Shown: positions 1-11,400, counted from the stretch's first letter. The stretch: DNA of 64,000 nucleotides from Isoetes taiwanensis (GCA_021234155.1 JAJEKV010000011.1:11093045-11157044), one strand, 5' to 3'. Made by a program: numbers and translations. Notes: generated by a model not told the origin, from the letters alone.

Positions 1-924
1 CGACCCTTCTTCAAGGTAATGCGACTCCTTTTCAAGTTTCATTTTCAATATACTCTTCTTTAGAGGGCAATCATTTACCATATGGCCAACTTCATCACAA
101 CAATAGCATTTGATATTTTTGTTGGAGTATGAACTCCAATGTTCGCCTCTCCCTCTATTCGTACGGCCTCTTTCATGGCCTCTTCCTCGTTGAGGTTCTC
201 CTCGTTCTCCTCGTTGAGACTGATGAGATTGAGAATCAGTCTTGGCAGTACCTTCTTCTTGGTGTTGGAAATTTCTCCGATTTCCTCGACCCCTACTCCC
301 CCTACTTCTTGATTGTCTGAAATTTCTTCTTGATTGGCTGAAATTAACCTGCTCCGTTTGTTCCAAGATTTGTGATCTCAAAACTTTCTGCTGTAAGGCT
401 GCTGCAAGCTCTTCGAAGCTAGGCTCACTCTCCCGTGCTTGAAAAGCATCAAGGAAGTGCTCATATTCAGGTGCTCCTTGATATATAGCATTTAGGAGCT
501 CGGCCTCTTCGACTTCAACTCCAATAGAAGCCAATTGTGCAGCGATCTCTGTGATCTTCGCAATGAAGTCACTCACATCTTTACATTCTCTTAGCTTTAG
601 ACTGTTAAGCTGATTTCTTAACAGCTGCTTCCTTGTATGATTCTTGGTCTCATAGATTTGCTGAAATCTGCGCCAAGCTTCACTAGCACTTTTCACTCCA
701 AGTATGTGCCTTTGCATGGAATCATCCACTGCAAGTTTGATGAGCAGCAGGGCCTTTTTGTTCAACTCCTCCCATTTGTCATCTTCATTTTGGTCTTCAC
801 CAGCTACTACATCCCAAACTCCAGCAAGATCAAGTGCCAAAGTCATCTTCTCCTTCCAAATAGAGTAGTTCTTACCTTTAAGCAAGAACTTTTCATTCAT
901 GAACACCTTTTCCAGGCTGTCCAT
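1..924 (-). CDS. Copia (Ty1) retrotransposon gag, open at the left window edge
   Basis: Read on the minus strand from an ATG at 924-922, the frame is open without a stop to base 1 (308 codons). The N-terminal part has the plant Copia gag pattern: LKGKNYSIWKEKM near the start, then ALLLIKLAVDDSM and AWRRFQQIYE, then LKLRECKDVSDFIAKITEI. An Arg/Gly/Gln-rich stretch follows, and then a CCHC zinc knuckle (CYCCDEVGHMVNDC) read from about 116 down to 70. Gag packages the element RNA. The open frame, the nearby primer-binding site and the LTR suggest a fairly young insertion whose pol region lies outside the window. It sits just upstream of a NAGLU exon, so it may lie in an intron of that gene. Confidence 0.88.
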   Translation of the reverse strand, partial: MDSLEKVFMNEKFLLKGKNYSIWKEKMTLALDLAGVWDVVAGEDQNEDDKWEELNKKALLLIKLAVDDSMQRHILGVKSASEAWRRFQQIYETKNHTRKQLLRNQLNSLKLRECKDVSDFIAKITEIAAQLASIGVEVEEAELLNAIYQGAPEYEHFLDAFQARESEPSFEELAAALQQKVLRSQILEQTEQVNFSQSRRNFRQSRSRGSRGRGNRRNFQHQEEGTAKTDSQSHQSQRGERGEPQRGRGHERGRTNRGRGEHWSSYSNKNIKCYCCDEVGHMVNDCPLKKSILKMKLEKESHYLEEGS

Positions 925-1229
925 TGTAAAAAAAACACAAGCCTCTTCTAATCAAAGCCACAAATCTGCAAACCCCTACTCTATCTTCAACATGCAAGGC
1001 AATATGCAAGCTGCTGCAAGAAATCTTTCAGATTTTACACTCAAGGGCTGCTTTTAGCTTGGTTACCGCTGCATGCAACTCTCCATAACAGAAGAATGCT
1101 TAAGGATGCTTCTCTCTAGGCTCAAACAGAAGTTAGGGTTAAAATCTGCTCTGTTTTTCACAAGGCAGAAAAACCTTCTCAAAGTACTTCCTCTCCTACA
1201 CAGAATGAAGCTCCCAAGGATGGAACCTC

Positions 1230-1241
1230 GCTCTGATACCA
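1230..1241 (-). other. Primer-binding site of the Copia element (initiator tRNA-Met type)
   Basis: The minus strand reads TGGTATCAGAGC, the standard plant LTR-retrotransposon primer-binding site complementary to the 3' end of initiator tRNA-Met. It lies 2 bp inside the LTR and about 300 bp before the gag ATG, as expected for a minus-strand Copia element. Confidence 0.92.
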
Positions 1242-1243
1242 AA

Positions 1244-1514
1244 TGTTGAGTGGAGAAGATGATCTGAACTGCAAAACAGGAGACGCACCAAGTAACAAAG
1301 GAGGAGCAAGAAGCTTATGTATTACACTAACTCATGAGATGTACATATATATATGTGCCACGTCCTCATGTTGGGTGGCAAATAGGGAAAAAAAGGTAAA
1401 GAATGGGGGACCCATGGGCTAATATAAAATGTCCCATGGGGTACAACGTTAAGTTACAACGTTAAGTTACAATGACTTAACATGTTCAATATATCACATT
1501 ATACTAATCTAACA
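1244..1514 (-). mobile_element. LTR of the minus-strand Copia element (5' LTR)
   Basis: This segment begins TGTTGAG on the plus strand and ends CTAACA, so it has the TG...CA ends and short inverted termini typical of LTRs. It directly abuts the primer-binding site. It is about 271 bp long. It contains a tandem copy of ACAACGTTAAGTT near 1443-1470 and a TA-rich block near 1344-1352 that could be its TATA box on the minus strand. The partner LTR is outside the window, so the target-site duplication cannot be checked. Confidence 0.82.
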
Positions 1515-1835
1515 GGCTCCATGTATCTCCAGTTCTAGGACATTCTACCAAATTTCTCTAGTTAGAGCAAGCCATATCCTCTGACTGTAGGCTATAGATT
1601 TGATTTGGGTTTGGTAAGCCGGTTGGGATGCATTAAGAAATATAAAAACAGGCCCTATTGAAGGTTATTTGGCAAAAGAAGCTAATGCTTGCCTTCGTTG
1701 CTTTGGTTTTCTAACATTATGAATTATCAGATGTGGGAGCTTCACTTGTGATAACGCACATAGCATAACACCAAATGCCTTCTTCTACGCATGTAAGGTT
1801 GTTGCTGTTTTTTAACAACTTGGCTTTGCTTACAG

Positions 1836-2104
1836 CAAATAAGATGTGGAGCGGGCTTGTAAAAGATTATTATCTCCCAAGAGCAGCTTTGTATTTGGAG
1901 TTATTACAATCATCAATGGTTAATAGTACAGTCTTTCCTTTTCATTTATGGAGAGTGAAGTGGATCTCTTTGACAAACAGGTGGCAGAATGCCAAGGATA
2001 ATTATCCGACGATTTCAGAAGGCGATCCTATTCAAGTATCAAAATCAGTGTTTGACAAGTATGCTTATCTGGTGGAGGATGTTGAGCTGGATTTAGCTCG
2101 TTGA
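1836..2104 (+). CDS. Last exon of alpha-N-acetylglucosaminidase (NAGLU-like), partial gene
   Basis: A polypyrimidine tract and acceptor (GCTTACAG) precede an open segment that ends in TGA at 2102-2104. The translation contains NKMWSGLVKDYYLPRA, then FPFHLWRVKWISLTNRWQN, then GDPIQVSKSVFDKY. This matches the C-terminal part of plant NAGLU (glycoside hydrolase family 89), a vacuolar/lysosomal enzyme that removes terminal alpha-GlcNAc. No earlier exon is recognisable in the 320 bp between it and the Copia LTR. The rest of the gene is probably left of the Copia element, which would then sit in an intron. I see no lesion in this exon, but whether the gene is intact cannot be judged from here. Confidence 0.8.
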
Positions 2105-3040
2105 TGTGTTTGTAAACGGAAGCCCTGCATTTAAATGGGCGGATTACATATTTTGGGACTATACTTTGTATTTATTATTTATTCATTATTAAGATAACCA
2201 AGACTTGCCTGTAGCTAATGACGTGTGGTACTCTTTAACCCTGGTAAGCATTGAGTCAATCAAGTTCCTTTAGCTCTCTGTAGGGATATGTTCATGAAAT
2301 AGCTAACTGGAAAATCACAACCATCAAATCTTCACATATACTCGGGATATAAGCTACAAATGCTAAAACCCGCTCCACATGGTGCTAAAACCCATTGTAT
2401 GGTTCCCTTTTTTTTTAAAAAAGGGCAACCTAAAAATTGATGGCTTTTAACCTGAAAATGGCGGCTCCGCCGCATGGCATGTGTGGCCCTGTCGTCGGCG
2501 GCGACGCCTTGGAAATTACCCCTCAAAAAAAACCCTCGAGTGGGATTTTCTCGTGCGTAATGCACGTTTGGGCGAATTACGAATGGGATGTGGTAAATTG
2601 CGACTTTTGCTGCTCGAATTTGGTTGAAAAAGGGTTGGGTTTCTACTGTGGGTTTTATTCAAGATTCATGCTCAGATCGAGCCGAGTCGAGAATCAGGGC
2701 TTTTGGATGTTTGGATTCTGTTCTGGAATTTATGGCTCCAACTATGGCTATGGATTTTGCTCTTTTTGTTAAAAGCCAGCATCTAAAACTTGACTCGCTA
2801 TTGACAGTTTCGGCCAAACAACAAATGCGGCTTTGCATATCATTTTGGCAGCCACGAACCATTTTTTTTTTTCTGATTCGAATAACGCGGCGCTAAAATT
2901 ATTAGACATGGCAGCGCCTCTCCATGAAAATACGCTTTTTAAAATAGGCATTAACTATAAAAGGGCCCTTTCCTTTTGCACCATTCCTCGGCTTGGCCGA
3001 GGCCTCGCCTTGGTTTGAACAAAAGCAGACCTACCCATGT
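2105..3040. other. NAGLU 3' flank and unassigned DNA
   Basis: The first 100 bp are the likely 3' UTR of the NAGLU exon. From 2440 to 2960 the base composition becomes more GC-rich (GCGGCTCCGCCGCATGGC, GTCGTCGGCGGCGACG) and short frames are open on both strands, but none resembles a known protein. This may be part of an unrecognised transposon or a relic promoter. Confidence 0.4.
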
Positions 3041-3049
3041 ACTCTTATA

Positions 3050-3720
3050 ATTCCAATATCACCCATTAGGAGCTTACTCAACCTTGGCTTGGTCTCGGCC
3101 TTGGGTCGAGGGCTCGCCTTGGTCATACACACCTACTACCATATACAAAGTATCACCCATTGGGAGCTTATACACACCTATTACCAATTCCAAAGTAACA
3201 CCCATTAGGAGCTTACTCACACCTACTATCGATTCCAAAGTCTCACCCATTAGAAGCCGAGTCACACCTACTGTACTCAACATTCATTTGTCAATCTATA
3301 AGGAGCTTACTGCCATACACTGCCAATTCTAAAGTATCACCCATGAAGAGTTGACTCACACCTACTACCAATTTGAAAGTATCAAACATGAGGAGCTGAT
3401 TCATACCTACTACAATTTCAAAGTATCACCCATGTAGAGCTTATACACACCTACTACCACACCTATCAATTCCAAAGTATCATCCATTGGGAGCTTACTC
3501 ACACCTACTGCCAATTCCAAAGTTGCGCCTACTAATACCTACTACAATTTCAAAGTATCCTCCATGTAGAGCTTATACATATCTACTACCAACACCTCTC
3601 AATTCCAAAGTATCATCCATTGGCAGCTTACTCACACCTAGTGTCAATTCCAAAGGCAAAACTTTCTATTCTTGGACTGCGCTTGCACACCTACTGCCAA
3701 TTCCAAAGCATCACACATGA
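3050..3720 (+). repeat. Minisatellite, unit about 45-46 bp
   Basis: The motif CACACCTACTACCAATTCC followed by AAAGTATCACCCATTAGGAG and CTTACT recurs head to tail. The phrase CACACCTACT falls near 3128, 3173, 3219, 3264, 3357, 3447 and 3501. The units are diverged and some are partly deleted, so the array is old. Open frames on both strands here are simple translations of the repeat and not genes. Confidence 0.9.
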
Positions 3721-3769
3721 GAAAAGCATCGCCCAACATCTAATACTACTAATTCTAAACTTGGCTTTT

Positions 3770-4300
3770 GTAAAGTTTCAAAAAACTTTCTGTTTTTAGA
3801 CTGATGAGCTTATCCATAAAGATTGCTTGCTCATGAGCATCTAAGCATGTAGAACATTCTACTTTGCCTCTTTGCAATTTTTCAATAAACTTTTTATTTT
3901 TAGACTGACGTGCTTATCTATGAGCATCTAGAATATTTTAGAACTATCTAGACCATCCTATTTTGATTTTTTACAAAGTTTAAAAAAAACTTTCTATTTT
4001 TGGACTAAGGTGCTGGCCCATGAGCATCTGGAACATTCGAGAACATTCTATTTTGACTGTATGAGAAGTTTCAGAAAACATTCTATTTTTAGACTGAGGT
4101 GCTTACCATGAGCATCTAGAACATTCCATTATCTTCTATTTTGGCTCCTTGCAAAGTTCCAGAAAACTTTCCATTTTTAGATTGAGGTGCTTTCCTTGAA
4201 CATCTAGAGCATTCCAAAACACTCTATGTTGGCTCCTTGCAAAGTTTCAAAAAAAAAAAAAAAAATCTATTTTCAGATTGACATGGTTATCCATTATCCT
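3770..4300 (+). repeat. Second minisatellite, unit about 90 bp
   Basis: Five diverged units follow the first minisatellite directly. Each has ACTTTCTATTTTTAGACTGA, then ATGAGCATCTAGAACATTC, then TTGGCTCCTTGCAAAGTTTC. The ATGAGCATCT core falls near 3833, 3922, 4020, 4109 and 4196, giving an 88-98 bp period. The array ends in an A-tract near 4249-4265. Confidence 0.88.
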
Positions 4301-4569
4301 CTAGATCATTCCATTACATTCTATAAGATTTAAAAGATTCTAGAGCTATCCAGAACATTCTAGGACATCCTAAAGCATTTTTGAATTGATCAAGCCTCAC
4401 CCTTAACTGTATATAAACTTCCAATTATTTCAACAGACCAATGCTTGGCCTAGTGGTATTAGTGAAGACTTCGGGATGTCAGCTATGGTTAAGGCTTTGG
4501 CAGTCATGGGGTAGGCAAAAGGCTCAGCAACAACGCACATCCTTGGAGGCTTTGTATCAGAAACTTGAG

Positions 4570-5320
4570 GCTCCAGCCAACAGATGGTATATGTGAGAAT
4601 GAAATTTTGCTTATGATCGCGACTGATGAGACAGAGAGAGCCTCTCAAGCCAGGGTAAAGGCGGGTATCACCTGGCTGAAGGAAGGTGACACTAATTCCA
4701 AGACGTTCTTCAGGGCACCTCGACAAAAAAAAAATGCAATGTCGTCATTGAAGTTATCTGATGGCCAGACTCTTCAAGATCCTGCCGATATCAAGCAGTT
4801 TACGTTTGAGCATTCTCGCAATTCTTCCAAGAGAAGACATATCAGTTTGGTGATGCTATGGAGGAAGTCGTTATTAGCAAGGTCATATGAAAGGTGTTGG
4901 AGGCTAAACGACAGGAGTTACAACTGCCACTTACTAAGCAGGAGCTCCACGTGGCATGTCATGCATTGGCACCAAATAAATGCCCTGGTTTAGATGGGAT
5001 CCCTATAGAGTTTTTCCAAGAGTATTGGGAGTGGCTTGGAGACTTGGTGTGGCAGATGTAAGAGGACTTGATGCAGGTCGAGGCATTGGATTTCAAACTT
5101 AATGGGTTGCATATCATTAATTCCTAAAGTGAAAGAGCCTACGTCCATCTTTAATTGGCGTCCAATTACGTTGCTTTCTTCTGTATACAAAATAATAGCT
5201 AAAGCTCTATCTTTGAGAGTTCATCAACACGATGCAGTATGGCTTCATCCCGAGAAGATGTACTCTTTGCAAATGCATAGGTCGCCTATTCTACACGTTG
5301 TTTCAATGGAGCAATGATAT
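4570..5320 (+). pseudogene. LINE (non-LTR retrotransposon) reverse transcriptase fragment
   Basis: Three frames together give the N-terminal half of a plant L1-type reverse transcriptase: GITWLKEGDTNSKTFFRA, SLKLSDGQTLQDPADIKQFT, APNKCPGLDGIPIEFFQEYW, ISLIPKVKEPTSIFNWRPIT, then LLSSVYKIIAKALSLRVHQ. These match the region just before and through RT motifs 0-2. Several frameshifts and stops separate them, and the catalytic YADD motif is not present. It is a dead, truncated copy. Confidence 0.88.
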
Positions 5321-5535
5321 TGCCTTTAAGTCCCTTATTTGAAAAGAAAGTCAACAATGGATCAACAATATTGCTCAAGTCTTTTATTTGACCAAAAAGG
5401 GAAGTTAACAATAGACCAATGATATTAATAACTTCCAGGTTTTTATTTAACATTAAATTTTTTTGTAAAAGTAGAATCCTCAAAATGGACCAATGGTTTT
5501 GCTTTTGAGTCTTTATTTGTCCAAAATGTTCCAAC
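5305..5535 (+). repeat. Short degenerate tandem repeat downstream of the LINE fragment
   Basis: Four imperfect units share CAATGATATTG, then AAGTCTTTTATTTGACC, then AAAAGGAAGTTAACAATGG, with a period of roughly 50-70 bp. No coding content is recognised. Confidence 0.65.
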
Positions 5536-5539
5536 GTTT

Positions 5540-7850
5540 AGTAGCATGAGTGAGCATTAGATTTGAAGAAAGAACATTTGATAAATAGAATCAAGCACTC
5601 TACATGCTTGAACAGGTAGAATCATCTTGTGAATTTCTCAATTGCAATCTGTGAGCAACCTGGCCATGCAAGCAAAGCTAGAAAGTATAGCTAACTTGAC
5701 CTAATAAGCAAACCAAAGGCTGATTACCACTTGGTAAAATCAAAGCTTTCAGTTTCTAGCATTGAAAAGAGCACATTTCGATACACAACCTGTATTTAAC
5801 AGTCTCAAGAGTTGGATGTTGCGTTTGTTTGTTGTAAAGTTTGTTGGAACAAACATCTTGCATGGCAATGCTACAATGCAAAGCCTTCAAATGTCTATGT
5901 GAAATGTTAATCAAGAGACACAACCACACATTCATCACCATAAACATTCAAAATCTGGTGGAACTATTAAGAAAAGATGCAATCTAGCAAGACATTACTA
6001 AATATTGTATAATGCAATTGCCAATGTGGAATGTTTTAAGTACCACTTATCGTTTACCATATCCACTGAAATTGCATACATACATCTGATAACCTCAAAT
6101 ACTTCATCCATACTCATTTCATCACTAAGCTTACCACATCCCATCATCAATATATGTGCTATGCGGAAGAGGTGATCATCAGATTTGATATCATGGCCAT
6201 GTGGATGAACCATGACATTCACATTTTGCACCATATGTGCCACCATATATAGAGCATTTGTTAAGTTAAAATATTTAGAGCATTTGTTAAGATAAAATAT
6301 TGGATTGAGCGGTTATTGCAATTTGTTTGTGTTGAGAATTTTTCCTGGAATGTGAAGGTTTGCTTCTATGCGTCACTTGCTATATTGGAACTTTTTAGGT
6401 TCCGGACCACTTCTTGATTTGTGCACAAATGTAGAGATTGCTCAATGGAGTGCAAATGGAGTTAAAACTATCTAGCAAGCAACAACTTTTTTTTTTACTG
6501 ATCTTCTGTCCCCTGTTTTTTAGTAGAGGACCAAGCTCTGGTTATGGCGTCCATCTTTGATCAAGTAGCAATATGAAGGTCAGGTATGCATTGGTTGAAT
6601 AAAGAACTTAGTAGACTGATTCAATAAAGAACTTAATTCTGATCAATGCTTGCATAGAAGATATATTGAAACTTTGAACCGTAAAGAGACATGACTGGGT
6701 GTTGCATGCAAGCGGGGCTTTTTGGAAACTTTAGATGGCTGGGGCAGTACTGATATTGCTGGATATGCCACCATTATGTTCTGCCTAAATGCTACTGAGT
6801 GATCCCTACTTTTCAAACCATTATATAATTCCTTCTACCAAGTTTGATTACGGTCATCATTACATAGACATTTAGCACATAACCACATTTTTGATAACTA
6901 GAGCTTTAGACTATAGATAAATCAATGCTTGCTTGCTTCTATTACCAGTTAATGAATGCCCTGACATGAAGCTCGTTTGGAGCATGCTCTCCCTCTCACA
7001 GATGATATGACCTGATTGAAAATTGAAGTTGCATGCATTTAGCATGCTACTGCTGCTCAACAAGATGCTCCATACAAATGAACTCATCTTTACATGCTTA
7101 CTTTTTTTTTTTTTTTCAAATTTACAATTAGCATTTTGACTTAGTATGCTTTTGATTCCGATACCTTTACATTGGATTTGCGAATGAATTGTACAGGTCC
7201 TGGAGCATCGGATCCAATAGTGAGCTCTTTGGGTAAAAGCATGAAAGGCTGTGCATACATCGTACTGAATTGAAGAACAAATTTGTGCTTTTTTGGGGTA
7301 CATTTTAGGTGTATAGCGAGACACTCAGCTTTGTCATTTTGTAACAGATCTGCAATGATTGCGACATTGCCTGGTAGCTCTCCCGAAATTCTTGAGAAAC
7401 TGAATCGAACTTAATTTGAATGGATCTGTCCCCTCTTTCGAACCCCTTCCCACCTCCCCTTCTAGAATGAACACCAAATGAATTGCAAAAGTGACACATA
7501 TCAATCGAATCTACAAGAAATACAAATCAGTTTCAATCTGCACATGGAGGCAAGAATTTCACTAAAAGTGGTGGTTCTAAATGCAGATATTCTAATAAGC
7601 AGCATGTTGACAGATCAGTGGATTGCATTCTCGGCTGTTTACAAACACTTCGTTTAGATCAAATTGTAGCCTTTGGTGCTTGTTTGTTGCAAGATGGCGT
7701 GTTTTTTTTTTCCTTTTTTGAACCTGTAATTGACTATATACATTAATTGCACTTGCTACTATAGTGTCTGTGCATCCAAGGCAATCAATGGAGTATATCA
7801 AGCAAACAGAAAGACTTTTGATGATGTCAGTAGCTTGTGCAGGTCAGCAG
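5540..7850. other. Unassigned AT-rich DNA
   Basis: No conserved protein is recognised on either strand. Small frames at 5756-5947, 5998-6246 and 6911-7324 (minus) lack recognisable motifs and splice context. A 30-bp direct duplication (AGAGCATTTGTTAAG...) lies at 6250-6300. Confidence 0.4.
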
Positions 7851-7854
7851 TTTG

Positions 7855-9225
7855 CGAGAAATATGTGACAGATGAATGACATAAACTAAAATGTATCAAG
7901 GGTGAATATGATGAATGTGGAAGGAAGGTGTATTTTTACGTCGTGGAGTGAAGGAAATAGAAATTTGTTCAAAAGAGGAAGATAGAACATTCATTCGAGA
8001 TGTCGATTGGCAAGTGTATGCATATATCAATGAGCCTTCTAAAAAGGGTATATTTAAAAGGCTTAGACTAGTTGATCAGACAACATTTTTTTTATTAAAA
8101 AACATCATAACTTTATAGCACACTGCCAGAGCAAACAATTTAAAAAATGTATTGAGAAGCTCCCGGATAATAATGTGTTGTCTGTTGTTGACTTTGCAGA
8201 GAACTATACATTCCAGAAACAGAAGTGCAATCAAAGTACTGGAATCCTAATAGATTGCTATGTTGGTCCATATTTCAATTTCGAAAAAAGAAGGCAAGCA
8301 AAAAAAAAAGTGCATTTCTATGTTCCAAATGACAGGAACCATGACACTCATTTTGTACAGCATGCTTTTAAATTACATTTGGAGTAGCTTAAGAATAATA
8401 GAGGTAGCCACATAAACCTTCATTATATATGGTCGGATGGTTGTGCATCTCAATTCACATGGGCATGGGAGGGAATCTGCAGATACCATGTTGAAAACAA
8501 TGTTCGAGTGATATAAAATTTCTTTGGATCTGGCTATGGGAAAGGCACATATGATGGCGAGGCAGGTATATCAAAGTTGTGGATTTGAGAGCAAGCAAAG
8601 AAAACAAAATAGCATGCCAATGACAGGCGCAGAACAACTTGTGCAGTTTTAAGGACTAAGGACTCGATGTATGAGAGGATGTCTTGGGAGCTTGGAAAAA
8701 CTGATGTCAACAGGCCGTAAGCATTCAATTACAGGACTTACCTTGTACTTGCAAATATATTTTGTTCAATTATAAATCCAAATGACCTAACGAAGTTGCT
8801 ATGCAGACATTCCCGTGCTTCTGTGATGTTTGCATGAACTTTGATTGGCTAAATTGTGAGAACAAACAACATCGTGGTGAATGGTCCCTAAAGAGTTGGA
8901 GCCCACAGATCATAAGCTGAAAATGATTAGAATGTTTTGTATGCAAGTGACGATCTTGGTTTAGATGACACTATAGGAGTTTCAGATGTTTTTGTATCTT
9001 TTGCAGCATCTAACAATGTGGAAGGTGTTCTATACTATAATCTCATATGCACCAGGGAAAAGCATGTGTTGGAACAAGATTCAGTTGATGACTATGGAAA
9101 TGAGTACTATACACGCACTAATGTCATTGAAGGATGATATTATGAACTAATCTCAGGCTGCCACAATAAATATAAACTGCTTCCTTCAAAGAATGCTTTT
9201 GGTTACCTGCAAATTCCGTGATTGG
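7855..9225 (+). pseudogene. Decayed copy of an uncharacterised transposon-associated protein (DFAENY...SDG...GHGKG type)
   Basis: Across several frames the plus strand shows an ordered set of motifs. First comes a Cys-rich start (CIKGEYDECG). Then VVDFAENYTFQKQ near 8185, HDTHFVQHAFKLHLE near 8340, and WSDGCASQFTWAWEG near 8430. NFFGSGYGKGTYDGE follows near 8520, a Cys/His cluster TFPCFCDVC...CENKQHRGEW near 8810-8880, and a C-terminal stretch LDDTIGVSDVFVSFAASNNV...DYGNEYYTRTNVIEG near 8960-9135. This order is shared by a widespread, poorly described eukaryotic family that looks transposon-borne. From memory I regard its DFAENY/SDG/HGKG blocks as a possible catalytic core, but the function is not established. 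Multiple frameshifts and stops show that this copy is dead. Confidence 0.62.
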
Positions 9226-9229
9226 TGTT

Positions 9230-10057
9230 AGAATTTCATTCAATAAAAATAAAGCACAGGCTCAAGGGGACAATTACAACACTTCATTTGTCAGATGTTC
9301 ATGATTCATTGCTATCATAAATTCCAACAATTTTAGATGCCATGGACTAACTCAGATTTGTGAATCTGATATACATTCAATAGATCAATGTGCACATATA
9401 TACATCTAATATGCGTCTAATGTATATCTGTTGTACATCTCTGACATATTAAAATAAATTGTATAGCCAAAGTTGATCAGAATTGTATAAAATTTGATGC
9501 ATAAACATTGAATATCATTTGATCATATAAAAGATAACAATGAACAGATTTTCATGGACAAATGGTAGATATTTTTATATCGTGGCTATAAATATAACAC
9601 ATTTATACCACAAGCTTATGGCCTAAACAAAATGTTCAGCCAAGAGACTAAAGAGGTATCCTCCAAAGCAGTATTTCATACTACTGGAACTTCACGTCCA
9701 TTGGCAAACCAATGCATCCTACTTTTTCTACATCTTGTTCCAGGACAAGTGTTTTTTCCCAAGGGTTATGCAACAAGTGATATGTTGCTAATATAATTTA
9801 CATGGTCATTCATTGCTTAAAATTTCTATTGTCAACCCTTTCCTAAAGTCCAGGAAGTGCGGTATAGTAGCGATGACTGATCCCCAATCCTATGTACTTG
9901 TAGCTGGTGACCTTGGTTTGTATTAAATCTGGGTGCTCCAGAATTCTTTCCCTTAGAGAATTTAATAGCCTTTTGCAATTTAGTTCCTTCATCTACAAAG
10001 CAAATTGGAGTGATTAAATATATCTAAACAATCAATTTTATACGGATAAGAAAGAAG

Positions 10058-10095
<38 letters not shown>

Positions 10096-10540
10096 AAGTA
10101 CTCGGTTGCAAATTGAATAACAAAGTGATGTGATATATTCACAAATGGAGATAATGCACATCAGTTAAAGTCTATACCAGTAATAGGCCAATAAGAGGAT
10201 GGCAATTTCTCCATTCTCTGCTCCATATAATGATTGATTTTAGAAAGCAAATCACCAAAGTTATTGCCATAGTTCGCCAACAAAAACTGTTCAACTTGCT
10301 CGCATATTCCATCTGCTTCATTATTCATTGGGTGCCCTTTCACATAATATGTAGCATCTGCAGCAAGTTTGAAACCACTAAGTCAGAGAATGAGTTCCAT
10401 GATAAGCAATTTGTTGCCAGGTTCAACTGGTGTCCAAGAGAAAATTCATGTTTAGCTTCTTGCAGGACAGATTGACTTTGTATCTTTCATCATTGATTAG
10501 GACTATCTCAAGTAGTGGCAAAAAAGCCCCCTAATCCTAT
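9230..10540. other. Unassigned DNA with a long A-tract
   Basis: An uninterrupted A-run of more than 30 bases lies at about 10061-10094 and may be the tail of an old retroposon. A minus-strand 60-codon frame at 10161-10343 has no recognisable motif. Nothing else can be assigned. Confidence 0.4.
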
Positions 10541-10559
10541 GTATACATGTGGAACTGGG

Positions 10560-10990
10560 TCATGCCCTTCCCCCCTAAACGAGTCACTCGGGCACATTGT
10601 ATGCACCCAGAATGAATTCTCCTTGTCCTTGCAGTCAAAATAGCAGTAGCATATTCTATTTCTGCACTAGACATAGGAGTGGAGCTTTGCTTTTTTCATT
10701 TCCATGCCATTGTGGTCCTCCCAGAAACAATAAATATCCTGAAGTGGACTTTCTATAGTCAAGATCTCCACCCCAATCTGTATCACAATATGCTTCATCT
10801 TTAATCGTACCTTTAAGATATTTGAGAACTCTCTTCGTAGCAATCCAGTGCTCCTTTCCTGGATCATTATTGTATATTCTAAGCATGTTCTCCAAATATG
10901 CAATATCTGCTCTTGAATAGTTTGCAACATATGCCCAAGAACTAATGTATTTTGCGAGTAGAACAATCTTTGATTTTGAATCTTTTAAGC
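10560..10990 (-). pseudogene. Copia RT/RNase H fragment
   Basis: The minus strand reads RVLKYLKGTIKDEAYCDTDW, then GGDLDYRKSTSGYLLFLGG, then SAEIEYATA. These are the end of RT and the start of RNase H in Ty1-Copia pol, and the D of the CDTDW motif is RNase H-specific. The fragment is cut at 10990/10991 by a foldback MITE and has a frameshift near 10660. Confidence 0.85.
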
Positions 10991-11400
10991 ATTTTAACCT
11001 ATAACACAAACCATTACATTACACACCTTAAAATTAAATTCCCCCTTAAACCCCCTTTTGTTTGGGTGCATATTCACACGGGGGTGACGTAGGGCAGCGA
11101 GAGCCCCTGTAATTACGTTTGGCACGTACAAAATTAACACCATATAGTATATTGCTTGAAATCTTATTGTATTTTACAAATCTTATTATACAGTATAGCA
11201 AATTGTATACATCCATACCCCACAAACGAGGAACTTTGTGTATGGTGTAGATTAAGGAATAAGGGGTGAATATGCCTATCCAACAGCTCTCGTTGCCCGG
11301 AGTCACCCCCCGTGTGAATATGCACCCAAACAAAAGGGGGTTTAAGGGGGAATTTAATTTTAAGGTGTGTAATGTAATGGTTTGTGTTATAGGTTAAAAT
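10991..11400. mobile_element. 410-bp foldback MITE with about 100-bp terminal inverted repeats
   Basis: The first ~100 bp (ATTTTAACCTATAACACAAA... to ...CACGGGGGTGAC) are found almost perfectly inverted at 11296-11400 (GTCACCCCCCGTGTG... to ...GTTATAGGTTAAAAT). Only about 200 bp separate the arms. No transposase frame is present, so it is non-autonomous. The flanks do not show an obvious target duplication because both ends run into T/A-rich DNA. Near-identity of the arms suggests recent activity or gene conversion. Confidence 0.9.

Noticed and set aside
3050-3720. Regularly spaced repeats that resemble a CRISPR array
   Set aside because: Units are head-to-tail without unique spacers, are diverged, and the context is a plant genome; it is a minisatellite.
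6911-7324. A 137-codon minus-strand frame
   Set aside because: No recognisable motif, no splice or promoter context, and it contains a poly-Lys run from a T-tract; probably chance.
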